Source of the DNA: Schistocerca nitens
Lineage: Eukaryota; Arthropoda; Insecta; Orthoptera; Acrididae
Direction: 5' to 3'
DNA: 64,000 nt
NCBI RefSeq assembly: GCF_023898315.1
Contig: NC_064618.1
Coordinates: 248,285,076-248,349,075 of the forward strand
Under the pieces are notes generated by a model. That model saw only the letters and a program-made list of their open reading frames with translations. It searched no databases and had not been told where the DNA came from. Each line of letters opens with the position of its first letter. The stretch's first letter is position 1. Made by a program: the position numbers and the translations under genes. Of the stretch, positions 42,159 to 53,690 are shown in pieces.

Positions 42159-42910
42159 CAATGATGGAAAAAAAATCGCAGCACAAGTAAGGAGTGGCTC
42201 GACATAAATGTAAAATGGCAGGAGTGTTTCTGCTTCTGAAAGATGATCTGCAGTGGTCACGAGAATGTACGGTTGTAAGAAGACCGGACTTTGGACAGCC
42301 ATGTGGCACTACAAAGAGTGAAGACCATCATGATCGATGTATGGCTCTGGCGCATTGTGCTGCATCTGCAGCAGCAATTTTAACACCTGTTGGAACCACA
42401 GTAACACAACGAACTGTTTCAAACAGTTTGCTTCGAGGACAGTTCTGAGCCAGACGCCCTGTAGCTTGCATTCCACTGACCCGAAACCACCGCCATTTGT
42501 GACTTGAGTGGTGTCAAGCGAGAGCTCATTGGAGGATAGGGTGGAGGTCAGTTGTTTTTTCTGGTGAAAACTGGTTCTACCTCAGTGCCCATGATGACCG
42601 TATGTTGGTTAGAAGAAGGCCAGTTGAGCCTGCAACCAACCTGTCGCCGCACTAGACACACTGCACCTACACCTAGAGTTACAGTGTGGGGTGCCATTTC
42701 ATATGAACGCCTGCACGTTTGGATTCTTGCAGTCAACATTATGGCAGCTATGCCGGTTGTTCATGTACCAAAATTTTACATTTGCTATGGGGTATCTCGC
42801 TCTTACATTAACCTGTGATATAAGCATTTATATATGTTACCTAGACAAATGTATTCCTGAAATTTCATTACATTAATTATATTTTAATACTGCGATTTTT
42901 TCCGTCAGTG
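42159..42910 (+). mobile_element. Internally deleted Tc1-like transposon
   Basis: The TIRs CAATGATGGAAAAAAAATCG and, on the complement, CACTGACGGAAAAAATCGCA are flanked by TA (42157-42158 and 42911-42912). The 752-bp length is about half of a complete relative. The transposase retains FSGENWFYLSAHDDRM (the SDESRF block, with Gly for the first Asp) and a VTVWGAISYE-like block. The second Asp and the Glu are gone with the deletion. Confidence 0.75.
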
Positions 42911-42912
42911 TA

Positions 42913-43819
42913 TTTTTTCTCTAAAAATACGGCTTCCCTCTATCCATCATCTCAACTCACTTGCTACTCACGTTGTGGGTTCTCTTAAAATTGGAGTTTG
43001 CAAATCTGCAACAAAAAGATCGCAAGAATAATTCGGCTCTCGACACATACGAAATATATTCTACATCGGTTCACTTTATTTTCTACGTCCTTAAATAGTG
43101 GTTGTTTACCTTATCTTTTGTCACTCTTAAATGTTACCTGAATCCATATTTTACCATGATTCGTAGTCCGTCTCTCTATTTGACAGTAGATCCACAAAAT
43201 TTTTTATGTTCCTCCCTTCAGCATAGATCGTAAACCCTTTATCCTCTCCACTATCACGTCCCCTAAACCCTAACTGCAGTGTTCCTTCGTCTGCTAGTAA
43301 ATCATGGCTTCTTGCTCAGTGCAACATCGCATGTGGCTTACTTCCAAAATCTAAACTTCAATTAACACGCATCTCTTTATCAGGACAACTACAACCAATG
43401 CTTCTCAGTATGTCCTGCATCATCTTCCTGACACCTTCTGCCAAAAATTGCGTTTGTTTCATGTGAAAACTTTCTCTTCAAATATATCTCTTCTGTTCCC
43501 TAGGGTCACTTCATGATAATGCCGATGGCTCTTTTTACGACAGACTGGAGACTAGATATCGTATTCCTCTTCATTTTTTCAATACTTCTCTTTCCTTAAA
43601 TGCTTTGATGTACTAAATACCGTCGTTTTCGGTCGACTTATGACCAGTTCCACGACATTATTCTTACTCGGTAAGGACCACAGAATATATGAAAATATTT
43701 ACTGTTTAAATACTGTCTCCTCTTCGACATTAGTGAAACTTTATATTGACATTAGTGAAACTTTATATTCCACAGTGATTGTCACCTACCTAATTGGTCC
43801 TTTTTGGTTTTCCTTCCTC
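42913..43819. other. No gene recognised; one 22-bp tandem repeat
   Basis: GACATTAGTGAAACTTTATA is repeated directly at about 43728-43771. Otherwise this is AT-rich sequence without motifs. Confidence 0.35.
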
Positions 43820-45050
43820 TTCTCTGGTATGATCTCCTGGTGGAATTTTCACCGAGATGATGGGAAATTTAGAATCTGTCTTATCCGGTCCTGGAGGATC
43901 TTGACTCATTAGAACTAATCTGAGTGCCATTCCCTTAGCTTCACGCGGTAAATTGTTCAGCACATTCTGGAAGTCTTCCAGTGTTGCTTATGATATTATA
44001 ACCTACACATTTTGTAAATGTCTTGCATTATCCTCTCCAATAGGTTCAAGAATAAGCCGTATCATTGGCTCTGAGCACTATGGGACTCAACTGCTGAGGT
44101 CATTAGTCCCCTAGAACTTAGAACTAGTTAAACCTAACTAACCTAAGGACATCACAAACATCCATGCCCGAGGCAGGATTCGAACCTGCGACCGTAGCGG
44201 TCTTGCGGTTCCAGACTGCAGCGCCTTTAACCGCACGGCCACTTCGGCCGGCAAAGCCGTATCATTATATATGTCTTTAATCTTCTTTTGTGTCATGAAA
44301 TTTTTCCAAAACTTAGAGCTGAACTGCGACCCCTTGCCTGATAAAATCCTTTTCACCTTTCCGATTGTGCGAAGAAAATGGTTATCAAACGCTCTCATCA
44401 GTTACCTGACTGTGGCGTTCTTTAATGGAGTAAATGAAATGTCATGAATTTAGAAGTCAGCTCGACAGTTACTAATACTTATTGATATCCCCTGCATGAG
44501 ACTGGAATAAGATCCTCAGCGAACTGGGGCCGCGATGTCTCTCAAGCCTTAGGCACTATTGAAAACATAGGGCCTGATACGTAACAGCGGTTAGCGTCGC
44601 TTTCTGACTAGGTGCACATTTGCTCAGTACCTTCCTTATTCGTCTGTCCATGTCATTGAAATGTACTAACTCTCTCAGTTTAGTGCAACATTTGCAGCGT
44701 CCAAAGTGAGCGTGACTAAGGTGTGCATACCAAATCAGCTTTTTTATGGACTCCTCCGGGATACACACCAGCCAGTTACTTTCCGCTGGATTACTGCTGA
44801 ACAAAACACCATTCCTGATTAAGTAAAACTGTCTAATACTGGCGGAAGATGTACCTTGCCGTTTCTCTTTTACTACCTATAAGACTAGGTCTGTATCTTG
44901 TCCCTTTCTTATGTTGGTAAGCAGTGTCCACACACGTAAATTTGCTTCATGAACATGATTATCAACATCTCCTGTCAGTCCCATGGGTGATCGTGACAGT
45001 ACGGGCGCTAAGATTTTATTATTATTTTTTTTAATGTGCACCATATAAAA
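43820..45050 (-). pseudogene. Ty3/gypsy-type retrotransposon integrase remnant, split by a SINE
   Basis: On the minus strand the order is RNGVLFSSNPAESNWLVCIP, IWYAHLSHAHFGRCKCCTKL and RRIRKVLSKCAPSQK (His-Cys zinc-binding domain of integrase), then VTVELTSKFMTFHLLH and GKVKRILSGKGSQFSSKFWK (catalytic core, where ILSDxGxQF is expected; the Asp is Gly here). After the SINE a decayed RIMQDIYKMCR-type stretch follows. Stops and frameshifts occur throughout. Integrase inserts LTR-element cDNA into chromosomes; this copy cannot. No LTRs were identified nearby. Confidence 0.75.
44067..44253 (-). mobile_element. tRNA-derived SINE with perfect 13-bp TSD
   Basis: This main-family SINE lacks the last few tail bases and starts at GCTCTGAGCACTATGGGACT. 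AAGCCGTATCATT is duplicated at 44054-44066 and 44254-44266. It lies in the gypsy integrase core. Confidence 0.93.
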
Positions 45051-45055
45051 TCTAC

Positions 45056-45105
45056 GCTGAGGTGACAAAAGTCACGGCATAGTAATATGCACAAGGTAGG
45101 GTCCA
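45056..45105 (+). repeat. Terminal fragment of a Tc1/mariner-type MITE
   Basis: The stretch GCTGAGGTGACAAAAGTCAC, then GGCATAGTAATATGCAC resembles a terminal repeat that is common in orthopteran genomes. Only one end is present. Confidence 0.4.
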
Positions 45106-45439
45106 GGATAAGATGACCGATACGCAGTGACCAATTTTTGTCCAAAGCGCTGAGCGAGTTCATTCGTTGTTCGGAAGGGTAGGCTGAGAAGTGTTCGCCA
45201 TCTTTCGGCCGGTCGGCACGACCTGCAATCTTTCTCAGACGACTTTGCAGGAACTATTCGGTAACAAAAATTCATTTATGCGTTGTTTACAGCCTTGTAT
45301 GTCAGGCCCATGATGATGCGCCCATAATTTCGTTAATGCTCACAATTATTGTGATGTCTGTTCAAAAAATTCCGGAATATTTCTAATTTCGTGCCAATGG
45401 TGTGTAGGATCGCAATGTGGTTCGCATCCCTGCACACGC

Positions 45440-46088
45440 CTGTGTTTAATGTGTAACTGGCGCAAAACCTTTACAGAGACACACCAAATGATGCAGGGAG
45501 CCTACGGTGATGAGTGCTTAAGCCGTTCTCGGTGTTAGGAATGGTTCACACCGTTTAAAAATGGCTGGACGGAAGTTAAAGATGACCCTCGTTCGTAAAG
45601 CCCTTCGCCGTTTACCGGCGACGCTGATGTGAAGAACGTCAACGAAACTGTGTGCGCCAATCGAAGACTGATCGTCTGAGAGATAGGGATTGCAGAAGAA
45701 TGTAACATTTCAGTTGGATCATGTCATGAAATCCTGACACAGAATATTGGAAGACATCGTGTTGCCGCCAAGTTCGTCTCTCGGCTCATGAGTCAACACC
45801 AGAAAGACATTCGCCTCGCAATCTGTGACGAGCTTTTGGATCACGCAAATTAGAAACAGATGTACCTTAACAGAATCATAAATGGTGATGAGACGTAGGT
45901 CTACAGTTATTATGTTAAGACTAAGGTTCAGTTATCACAATGGGTCGGGAAGATTCTCCAAGAGCAAAAAAGCAGGTCAGGTCAAATGTCAAAGCCACGC
46001 TGATAGTTTTCTTTGACTTTGAACGATTAATTCATCATGAATTAGTGCCACAGGGACAAACTTTTAGTCGATGGTACTATCGGGACGC
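45440..46088 (+). pseudogene. Mariner transposase, N-terminal and central part
   Basis: Blocks in order are ETHQMMQGAYGDECLSRSR (helix-turn-helix), VGSCHEILTQNIGRHRVAAK, INGDET-stop-VYSYYVKTKVQ (the first catalytic Asp, with a stop where Trp is usual), SQWVGKI and VPQGQTFSRWYYRD. At least five stops and a frameshift occur. The coding sequence breaks at the hAT insertion. Confidence 0.85.
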
Positions 46089-46089
46089 G

Positions 46090-46156
46090 CAGCTCCGAAT
46101 CTAATACATTCCGAACCGGGGCAAAAACTCTCCCACTTGAGCGATTGAGATAGGAC

Positions 46157-46193
<37 letters not shown>

Positions 46194-48225
46194 GATTATT
46201 CAAAAATATGTTCTTTTTGTAGTAAATATATATGTTCGAGGAAATATAAGACATTTGTTTGGTCTTAAGTCTCTCAAGTTGCAGTTCATGTCTCAAACAG
46301 AATTCTTCTATCTATCACATGTCATTGTATTTCGCTCTGTGGCATTCATTCAAACATGTATATTTTGCAATGGAAGCCATCAAACCTATATTCAGGACAG
46401 TGGAAATTAAAATGTTCTGAGGCGCCTCTCCTGATCCCAGTCGGCCGGTTTGACATCTATCACCCCTTCTCTTTTTTAAAAAAAAAAAAAAAAAGAAAAA
46501 GAAAAAAAAGCTCGCAATTAATACTGGATGGGATTATTTGTGATTGGGAGAATAAGAAATTGGTTCAAATGGCTCTGAGCACTATGGGACTTGACATCTG
46601 AGGTCATCAGTCCCCTAGAACTTAGAACTACTTAAACCTAACTAACCTAAGAACATCCATGCCCCAGGCAGGATTCGAGCCTACGACCGTAGCGGTCGCG
46701 CGGTTCCAGACTGAAGCGCCTAGAACCGCTCGGCCACATCGGCCGGCGGAGAGTAAGAATTCTTCAGAAAGTATGCTCTCGTTATTGGATACTAGCTAAT
46801 AACTTTCTCTTTTGTGCGACATAAAATTAAATATAGGAAACATAAAACCAGTATAGACAAGCAAGACAGTACACATTTCTTCAATTCTTAGATCCCAGCA
46901 TTTTTTTTTCTCTCTAAACTTGCTACAGTTTTACAAGGAGTGATTTCCTTTCTGCAAAAGAATTTGTTACCTCATCAAAGTGCGCCAAACTTTTTGCTAC
47001 ATGAAAAACAAAGTGTCGTTGTCTAATTGGTTACTGAAAAAGCTGTTAATACTATTTCTCGATTTGATTATGTCTATTTTGTTACAGTCTGCTATATAAA
47101 AGGAAATAGGCCTTTCTAATACGGCAATTGTAACACACGTAAAATAAGCGAGACTGTTATGGCACAAATGGTCTTTTTATTTACCTCTTTTACATAAACA
47201 ACACGACAGAATATAATTCACTAAGTACCAATATCAAATGCCTATTAGGCCTATTACAATCAAAAAGCTTTATACTGGGTAGTAGTTTCACATTTCATTC
47301 ATATACTCCAGTTCCTCAAACATGAGATCGAAAAGTAGTGTAGTAGTGTAGTAGTAGTAGTAGTAGTAGTAGTACGAAATTTTTATATAAATTTGGAAAC
47401 ATCCATATGATTTGTGTGATTTCCCTGTTTCTTCTCCTTCCTCGTTCTAAACATACAATTTTGTCACCACTAATTGTGTCACTGTTCCTGCCATTGTCAA
47501 CACTCACTCTCCGGTTAACTTCACAAAGTGTGACGGAATCGCAGGTTCAGTTATCCCGTGTTTATTCCCTGGTTAGGCGTTATTACGTGTTCGTACAAGG
47601 TGTTTTCCGCGCTGTTCCGAGAAGCTGTGTAATGATCTGGCAAAAATTTTCTGCCAAAATTTCATTTTCTTGGATACACCTAAAAGATAATACGTAATCT
47701 TTCTTACCTGTTATTCCTGTTAGTCGTTTATTTCCACTCTGGCAGTCTGAATGTATGGATTTCGGTAATAATTATAACAACGTTTGTCATTCGCACACCC
47801 AATCAACCACGTAAAAAAACAGCGATTGATATTCACCTCACCTCAGCTCGTAAAGCCCCGTCCCCTTTTGTCTGCGGGAAAGCCTTTTATTTCTTGAAGC
47901 GACGGGGATTTCCCTGACAGAGACATCACGAACACTATGCGCGCAGTCAAAAATCGACTTATGATTCGTTCAGAATAATTCAAAATAGAATGTGTTCAAA
48001 AATATTCAAAAACCAAAAGGGATGCATTTCAAAATCATATGAATACTCGATAGAGCAAAGTGCGCTGGATGCTAGGCGCTTTGTGAATCAACGGTTTTTT
48101 TTTTCCCCTTCAAGGATACGGATTTGGTGCCCCCTGGAATTGCCACCCGGGGCTGATACTCCGGTTTGTTCCCCCCCCCCCCATCCCCCCCTCCCCGCCC
48201 CCCTCTTTCCCTAGATCCGGGCCTG
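46090..48225. mobile_element. Non-autonomous hAT-like element, 8-bp target duplication
   Basis: The ends CAGCTCCGAATCTA (left) and CAGGCCCGGATCTA (complement of right) are diverged hAT-type TIRs. The flanking 8-mers GGGACGCG (46082-46089) and TAGACGTG (48226-48233) occupy the expected duplicated mariner codons and differ by three bases. Inside are a 33-base A run (46159-46191), an A-rich stretch near 46480-46508, a SINE, a TAG trinucleotide repeat at about 47333-47375 and a C-rich run near 48168-48202. No transposase is visible. Confidence 0.65.
46560..46747 (-). mobile_element. tRNA-derived SINE within the hAT-like element
   Basis: This main-family copy has the tail GGTTCAAATGGCTCTGAGCA on the low side and a GCCGGC head. 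The near-duplicate flanks GGAGAATAAGAA and GGAGAGTAAGAA differ at one position. Confidence 0.9.
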
Positions 48226-48228
48226 TAG

Positions 48229-48610
48229 ACGTGTTGCGACAACTCCGAGAAAATGTGAGAAGGAAACGGCCTGAAATGTGGCGAGACAATTTATGGTTCT
48301 CACATCATGATAACGCTCGCGCACATTCATCCCTGTTGGTGTGTGACTATCGCACAAAAAACTAAATAATTGTGCTGTCTCATCCCCTGTACTCTCCATA
48401 CCCCGCGCCTGCGGACTTGTCTTTATCTCCAAAGTTGAAAGCCCCGTTGGAAGGACGAAGATTTGCAACGACAGACGAGATAAAAGAAAATTCGCAGACG
48501 GCGCTTCGCGCGATCCAGTAAGATGCGTACCAAGACTGCTTCCGAAGTGGAAATGGTGTTGGGAGTGGTGTACCAATTGTGAAGGACAGTATTCCGAAGA
48601 AGACCATGCA
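48229..48610 (+). pseudogene. Mariner transposase, C-terminal part
   Basis: The gene resumes with DVLRQLRENVRRKRPEMWRD, then HHDNARAHSSL (second Asp), HPLYSPYPAPADLSLSPKL (a mutated YSPDLAPCDFFLFP block, where the last Asp survives in PADL) and GRRFATTDEIKENSQTALRA. It completes the gene that starts at 45440. Confidence 0.85.
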
Positions 48611-48672
48611 CTGTAAGTGAAAGGTAAGCACAGAAAAATTTTGTGAACAATGTGCCGGAATTTTTTGAACAG

Positions 48673-48689
48673 ATATCGTACATTGAGCG

Positions 48690-48723
<34 letters not shown>

Positions 48724-49500
48724 ATGATTCTGCGTTTGGTGCATTTTTGCATAATATGTTGCTGTGTATGAAAGACAGCTAAGATACTGAATTTTTCATT
48801 AGACTATCTGTCACCTATCTCGAGAAAACTGATCTGATGTATCACACTCATTTGCGATCGCGCCGCGCCAGCGATAAAGTCAGAGTGAAATATCCAAGAA
48901 CAACGAGAGTGACGACATTACACGTTTATTTTGTATGGGGGATGTGCTTCTTCATAAACTACTGACGTTACTGTTCCTCAATTCCTTACTTAAAGAACTT
49001 AATAAACCACTGTCTCTCGCAGTTGCATCTGCGCAACATGTTTTAAGGTCATGTTGTCTAAACTCCGCTGTGTTGTGGAAAAAGAAACAAATTTTAACAT
49101 GGCAACATTAGAAATGTGTAGGTTTCTGAAAATTCGCCACTCATGACGCTTCTCAAACTTACAAATGGTTAACAAGCCAAGCGAAAATAAATGGCTGCAT
49201 TTTCAGCGGCATTTTTTTAGATACTGCAGAGGTGACAATAGATCTTTCCGAGTGGTTGTCATGTGGGCGTGGAGCACATCCATTTAATATTTACGAAAAA
49301 TGTGAGCGTAGGCTTCGGTTTGGAATGGAACTTCCCCTCCACTGTCTCCCTGTAACCCCCACCACTACCGCTCTCCCCATGCATGCCCTGCCGTCTACGC
49401 ACGTACCGGCCATTGTATTCTGTGCAGACACTATCAGAGGGCAATACATTGGGAGAGCCATCATTTGTACTCCAAGTGATTCATGTGAAATGGTGTTCAA
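48673..49500. other. No gene recognised
   Basis: A 28-base A run (48690-48717) follows the mariner end. The rest is unique-looking. Confidence 0.35.
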
Positions 49501-50600
49501 CTGATTATGGCTGTATGATAGGAACTGACATACGATGAACGTGGGATTGTAGTTTGAACTAGACACATAGGAGATTCCATTTTGGAAATCATTAGGGAAT
49601 TCAATATTCTGAGATGCAATATAAAGATCATGTTGAGAATACCAGATTTCAGGCATTAGCTCTCACCATATACAATGCAGTGGGCAATGGCCTTCACCTA
49701 TCGATCAAGAGCAGCAGCACTTGTGTAGAGTTGTCACTGGTAAGAGACAAGTAGTGCTGATTGAAATAACTGCAGAAATCAATGTGGGATGTACGATGAA
49801 TGTATCCAGTAGGATAGTGTGGCCAAATTGGGTATTAATAAGCCATGGCAGCAGACGATCGACAGGAGTGCCTTTCCTAATAGCAGGACGTCACCTGCAG
49901 CACCCTCTCCTGGGCTCACAACCATATCGACTGGATGTCATATGACTGGCATACTGTGATCTGGTCAGATGAGTCCCAATTTCAGTTGGAGGGAGCTGAC
50001 AATAGGGTTCAAGTGAGGCGCATATCGCAAGAAGCCATGGACCCAGGAAGTCAACAAGGCACTGTGCAAGCTGGTGGTAGCTCCATGACAGTGTGGACTG
50101 TGTTTACATGGAATGGACTGGGTGCTCTGTTCCAACTGAAACTATCAATGACTGGAAATCGTTACTTTCAACTACTTGGATACAATTGCAACCATTATAA
50201 GGACTTCATGTTCCCAAACAATGATGGTATTTTTATGGACGACAGTGCACCGTGTCTCTGGTAACAATTGTTTGTGATTGGTTTGAATTACATTCTGAAC
50301 ATTTCGAGCAGATGATTTGGCCACCAAAATTGCCTGACATGAATACCTTTGAACATTTATGGGACGTAATCAAGCAGTCAGTTTGTGTGTAAAATCCTGA
50401 ACTGGCAACAATTCGACAATTACGGATGGCTATAGAGGCAACATGCCTGAATATTTCTGCAGGGGCTCCCAATGACTTGTTGAACCCGTGCCACATCAAG
50501 TTGCTGCACTACACTGGGCAAATGGAGGCCCGGCACAATGTTTGGACGTATCCCATGACATTTATCATCTCAGTGTAAACTCTTGCTGATAAGTTGCCCA
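49500..50600 (+). pseudogene. Tc1-like transposase pseudogene, another family
   Basis: The most readable part is 49935-50264: WHTVIWSDESQFQLEGADNR, DPGSQQGTVQAGGSSMTVWT and GIFMDDSAPCLW. These carry the first catalytic Asp (WSDESQF) and the second (MDDSAPC). After a frameshift the minus-one frame continues IWPPKLPDMNTFEHLWDVIK with the Glu in FEHLWD. The N-terminal region (LTYDERGIVV near 49530) is broken by stops. I did not find convincing TIRs. Confidence 0.75.
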
Positions 50601-50657
50601 TTGCAAGAGTTGTTAATCCATCTGTGTGACTCTTATTAAAAATTCTAAAGCTTTATG

Positions 50658-52310
50658 CAGGACTGGATCTAGAAGTTTTACAAAGGGGGACAAGCTTAAA
50701 TTTGCCGCCCTTTTTTTCACCCCCACTCATAAAAATCAAAATATTTGAGAATAATTTGGGTAATATATTTCGAAATAAATGTTAGTATCTGACAACATTA
50801 ACGTATTTTATTAACTGAATTAAGGTCAAAGAAAACAAACATAATCAATTTTAAAATATACAAGAATATACCACAAATCTCATACAATAATCAATTTAAA
50901 ACTTCACTTTCTGAGGTTTTTTGGCTGCAAAAACGTTTATAATATCATCATAGTTTATGGAAGCAGCTCGTTTGTGCTCTATGGAGACCATACTGAGATT
51001 TGCTAATCTTTGTTGAGCAGTCATGCTCCACAAATGATTTTTAATTAGTTTCAGCTTGCTGAAACTTCTTTCTCCAGAGGAAACAGAAACTGGTATGGTA
51101 AGGAATATTCTTAAGGATACCTCTCTACGAATTTATTTTTATAAATCAAACTTACTGTGGATGATGCAGTGGGATTTTGCAAGTCTCTCTCTATCACCAG
51201 GGCATGATGTTTGAAACTTTCAGTTTCAAAATAAATTCTTCCTTGTTTAGATCTTCTTTGTAGGTATCAGACAGTTCTGCTGCTTTGGCCTTTAAGTGCT
51301 CCCCTTGCATTTCTTGAATTTGGTCACCACACAGAAAACTAAATTCTGTACTAATGTTCTCCAGTGCAGTAAGAAAAACCGGGTACTCAGCTCCACTATC
51401 ACTCTGTCAATTATTTCTAACAGGGACATCCTGAACAAATCTTCCTGTGAATGTTTGGATACTTCATCCTCACAAAGCTCATCGATCATTTTTTTCTTCC
51501 TTTTGATACTTTTTTATGAGAATACCATTGATACCTCATTATCTTCTGCTAGCACTTCGGCCTCAGAAATAGCTTCAGAGGTACAAGGGTCTCTGGAAGC
51601 TTTCAGAAAGTTCAAAAGGCCTTGAATGTTTCAAACAGCTCTATCAATTGTAAGGTCTTCTCTTTGCAGAAACTGATTAACATGATCTATTTTTTTTTTT
51701 CAATATTGCATACCAGAAACGAGTTAAGGCAATAAATTTGAGTTTTCTCACATTTTTTAAAATAGACCTTGCCTCTGTTTTGTTTCTGGTGTTGAGAATT
51801 TATAAGTTTCATTTACTTCCAGAGCCTTTACAACTTTATGAAAATGTTTATAAACTGCCTCTACTCTTGCAGGCCACCCAGTCTTGCTCTGGGGTTTTAA
51901 TGTTGTGTGTAAATGTTTTTTTTAAGATTTCCAGTCTTGATGTGGAATCCACAAAGAATAGATACAATGGGTGGACAGTTCCAAAAATGTTTGGGCTTCA
52001 GCAGATGTGTTGGCTGCATGTGCTCCTATTAAATTTAAAGAGCGAGCAGCACATGGTCGTAAGACTGACCTCTGCAGTATTTAATGTTCAACCCATCTTG
52101 TTCTATTTTTTCAGTATTTCTTGACTAAGACCTTCTCCTGTTTTGTCTGTAACTATAAAAAGCCGATTTTTGGCTGATGCTTGCCGATTTAAGGAATATG
52201 AAGCCAGAAAATTAAGGAGCTTCCTAAGAATTTATTCCTAAAAAAATAATAAAAAACCTCCCAAAATTTGCCACCCCCCAAATTCTGCCGCACGGGGCAG
52301 CTGAACCTAA
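50658..52310 (-). mobile_element. hAT element with ZMYM1-like transposase, deleted
   Basis: The left end CAGGACTGGATCTAGAAGTT matches the CAGGCCCGGATCTA terminus of the element at 46090-48225. Near the other end, GCCACCCCCCAAATTCTGCC and GGGGCAGCTGAACC look like the usual subterminal stretch, but the last bases and an 8-bp duplication are not clear. Confidence 0.6.
50895..52130 (-). pseudogene. hAT (ZMYM1/DUF4371-like) transposase pseudogene
   Basis: On the minus strand an early block reads VTDKTGEGLSQEILKK, then broken middle parts, then LTIPVSVSSGERSFSKLKLI and LANLSMVSIEHKRAASINYD, ending IINVFAAKKPQKVKF. The SxxERSFSKLKLIKN and LxxLxxxSIEHxxA motifs are the C-terminal hAT dimerisation domain. 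Much of the DUF4371-like RNaseH part is deleted, and there are many stops. This protein type resembles domesticated vertebrate and insect ZMYM1 genes, but here it is plainly a dead transposon. Confidence 0.8.
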
Positions 52311-53246
52311 TACACACTGCACTAATCTACCATTAAAATCCTGTGCATGTTTCTGCCAGCAATTTATATCTCTTTTTGAATTTGATGTGGGAGCTTCATC
52401 AAGCAGACGTGTATGAGTTCCAATAGCCCATATGGCTCCTCTAAAAATTTGTTCCTCCCTACCATATCTTTGAAAAACTGCTCGGGATCTGGCCACCTCG
52501 ACTCTACACAAGTTTCTGTCATCAGTCTCCACATCTTTATCTATTTTTGCATTCCTTTTGACCAATATTCTTTGAGAAACCATGTGTAAGTTCATCGAAT
52601 ATCTTGCACTATCCCGCAATTAACTGCATTTTCGTCGTCATCTCCTCTCTGAAGAGAGCACAAACGAACCTAATTTTTATAATGTGTGGTCGAGATTTCG
52701 ATAACGTTTCATGGAATTTTTCAATCCATAGCTTCAGGTTTAGGTTGTTTGCAGCATCCAGAAATAATAAAAACTTTTGTTCTGACACATACTGCTTCCT
52801 AATTTCCTCCTCATCTATCGAAGATGCTACAGTTTCAGCAGTCACAATAATAATTACTGGTGGATCAGAATGTGACTGCACAGCCCTGATGTGGCATAAT
52901 CTTTTGGTCTGATCTCAGATCTTTTGTTCTTCCCTGTTGCATTCTTCCTCACTTTGAATCTTTATGGTCTCTCTTCCGTTATTACTCATCGAAAATCTAC
53001 TACTCTCCTTTGCTTTTATCAGGACATCTAATTTTCTCTGTCCTTATAATTAATGGCTACCCAAGCATCCTTAAACTGCACTAAATCTCTTACCTCAGCA
53101 TGTTCATTTATGTTTACTGGTGCCATTCTGTCAGATGCTGCTTCATTATGATTTGATAGCTGCTCCATGGCGGTGGTTAGCACCTGGGCTTGCTCTACTT
53201 TCTCCATTTCTTTATAAGCTGCTCCACTAGAAAACTCTGTAGGCTC
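52311..53246 (-). other. Unclassified coding-like fragments
   Basis: Minus-strand frames at 52609-52881 (EQKFLLFLDAANNLNLKLWI, EKFHETLSKSRPHIIKIRFV) and 52300-52619 look protein-like but lie in different frames and match no family I can name. They may be remnants of one gene or transposon split by small indels. Confidence 0.3.
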
Positions 53247-53404
53247 CTGTCTGGAACCACGCGAGCACTACAGTCACAGGTTCGAATCCTGCCTCGGGCA
53301 TGGATGTGTGTCATGTCCTTAGATTAGTTAGATTTAAGTAGTTCTAAGTTCTAGGGGACTGATGACCGCAGCAGTTAAGTCCCATAGTGCTCAGAACCAT
53401 TTGA
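53247..53404 (+). mobile_element. tRNA-derived SINE, 5'-truncated
   Basis: It starts at CCTGTCTGGAACCACGCGAG in the anticodon region, keeps the B box GGTTCGAATCC (with ACAGGTTCGAATCC around it) and ends CAGAACCATTTGA. The left tRNA part is missing. Confidence 0.85.
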
Positions 53405-53690
53405 CTGAGCTATGGGCTTATGAGAGGCACCATGTTGTGCAGAATTATTGTGGACTGTAGTTTCTTAATTTTCCAGTGCATATAATATTTCACTGTCCTC
53501 TGCTCTCCTAAGCTCCATTTCAGATACTTCATTATTAATTTGCTCCTGACCTTGGCCATTATTCCTTACAGTTTCATCCTGAGATGCTACTTCACACTGC
53601 TTGCTAATATTTACACCTTGAATATTTTCTTGTGGGGCCTCCATATCTGAATCACTGCTGACTGCTCCTATGTTTTCTGAACTTACCTCT
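53405..53690 (-). other. Acidic coding-like frame with one stop
   Basis: About 90 codons on the minus strand read SSENIGAVSSDSDMEAPQEN, SKQCEVASQDETVRNNGQGQ, NNEVSEMELRRAEDSEILY, a stop, then VHNNSAQHGASHKPIAQ. The frame continues beyond the SINE with EMEKVEQAQVLTTAMEQL. The acidic, low-hydrophobicity composition suggests a linker region of a nuclear or Gag-like protein. I cannot identify it. Confidence 0.3.

Larger units (their letters stand above)
45358..48672 (+). mobile_element. Decayed mariner split by a hAT element
   Basis: The left TIR CTGTTCAAAAAATTCCGGAA at 45358 and the right TIR (complement CTGTTCAAAAAATTCCGGCA) ending at 48672 match over about 20 bp. The two halves of a plus-strand mariner transposase join at YYRD/VLRQLRENV when the 2.1-kb insert at 46090-48225 is removed. 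The TA flanks are mutated. Confidence 0.85.

Noticed and set aside
48211..48744. 177-codon minus-strand frame with a poly-Phe run, and similar frames at 46042-46296
   Set aside because: Created by A runs on the plus strand across decayed mariner sequence; the true coding strand is plus.
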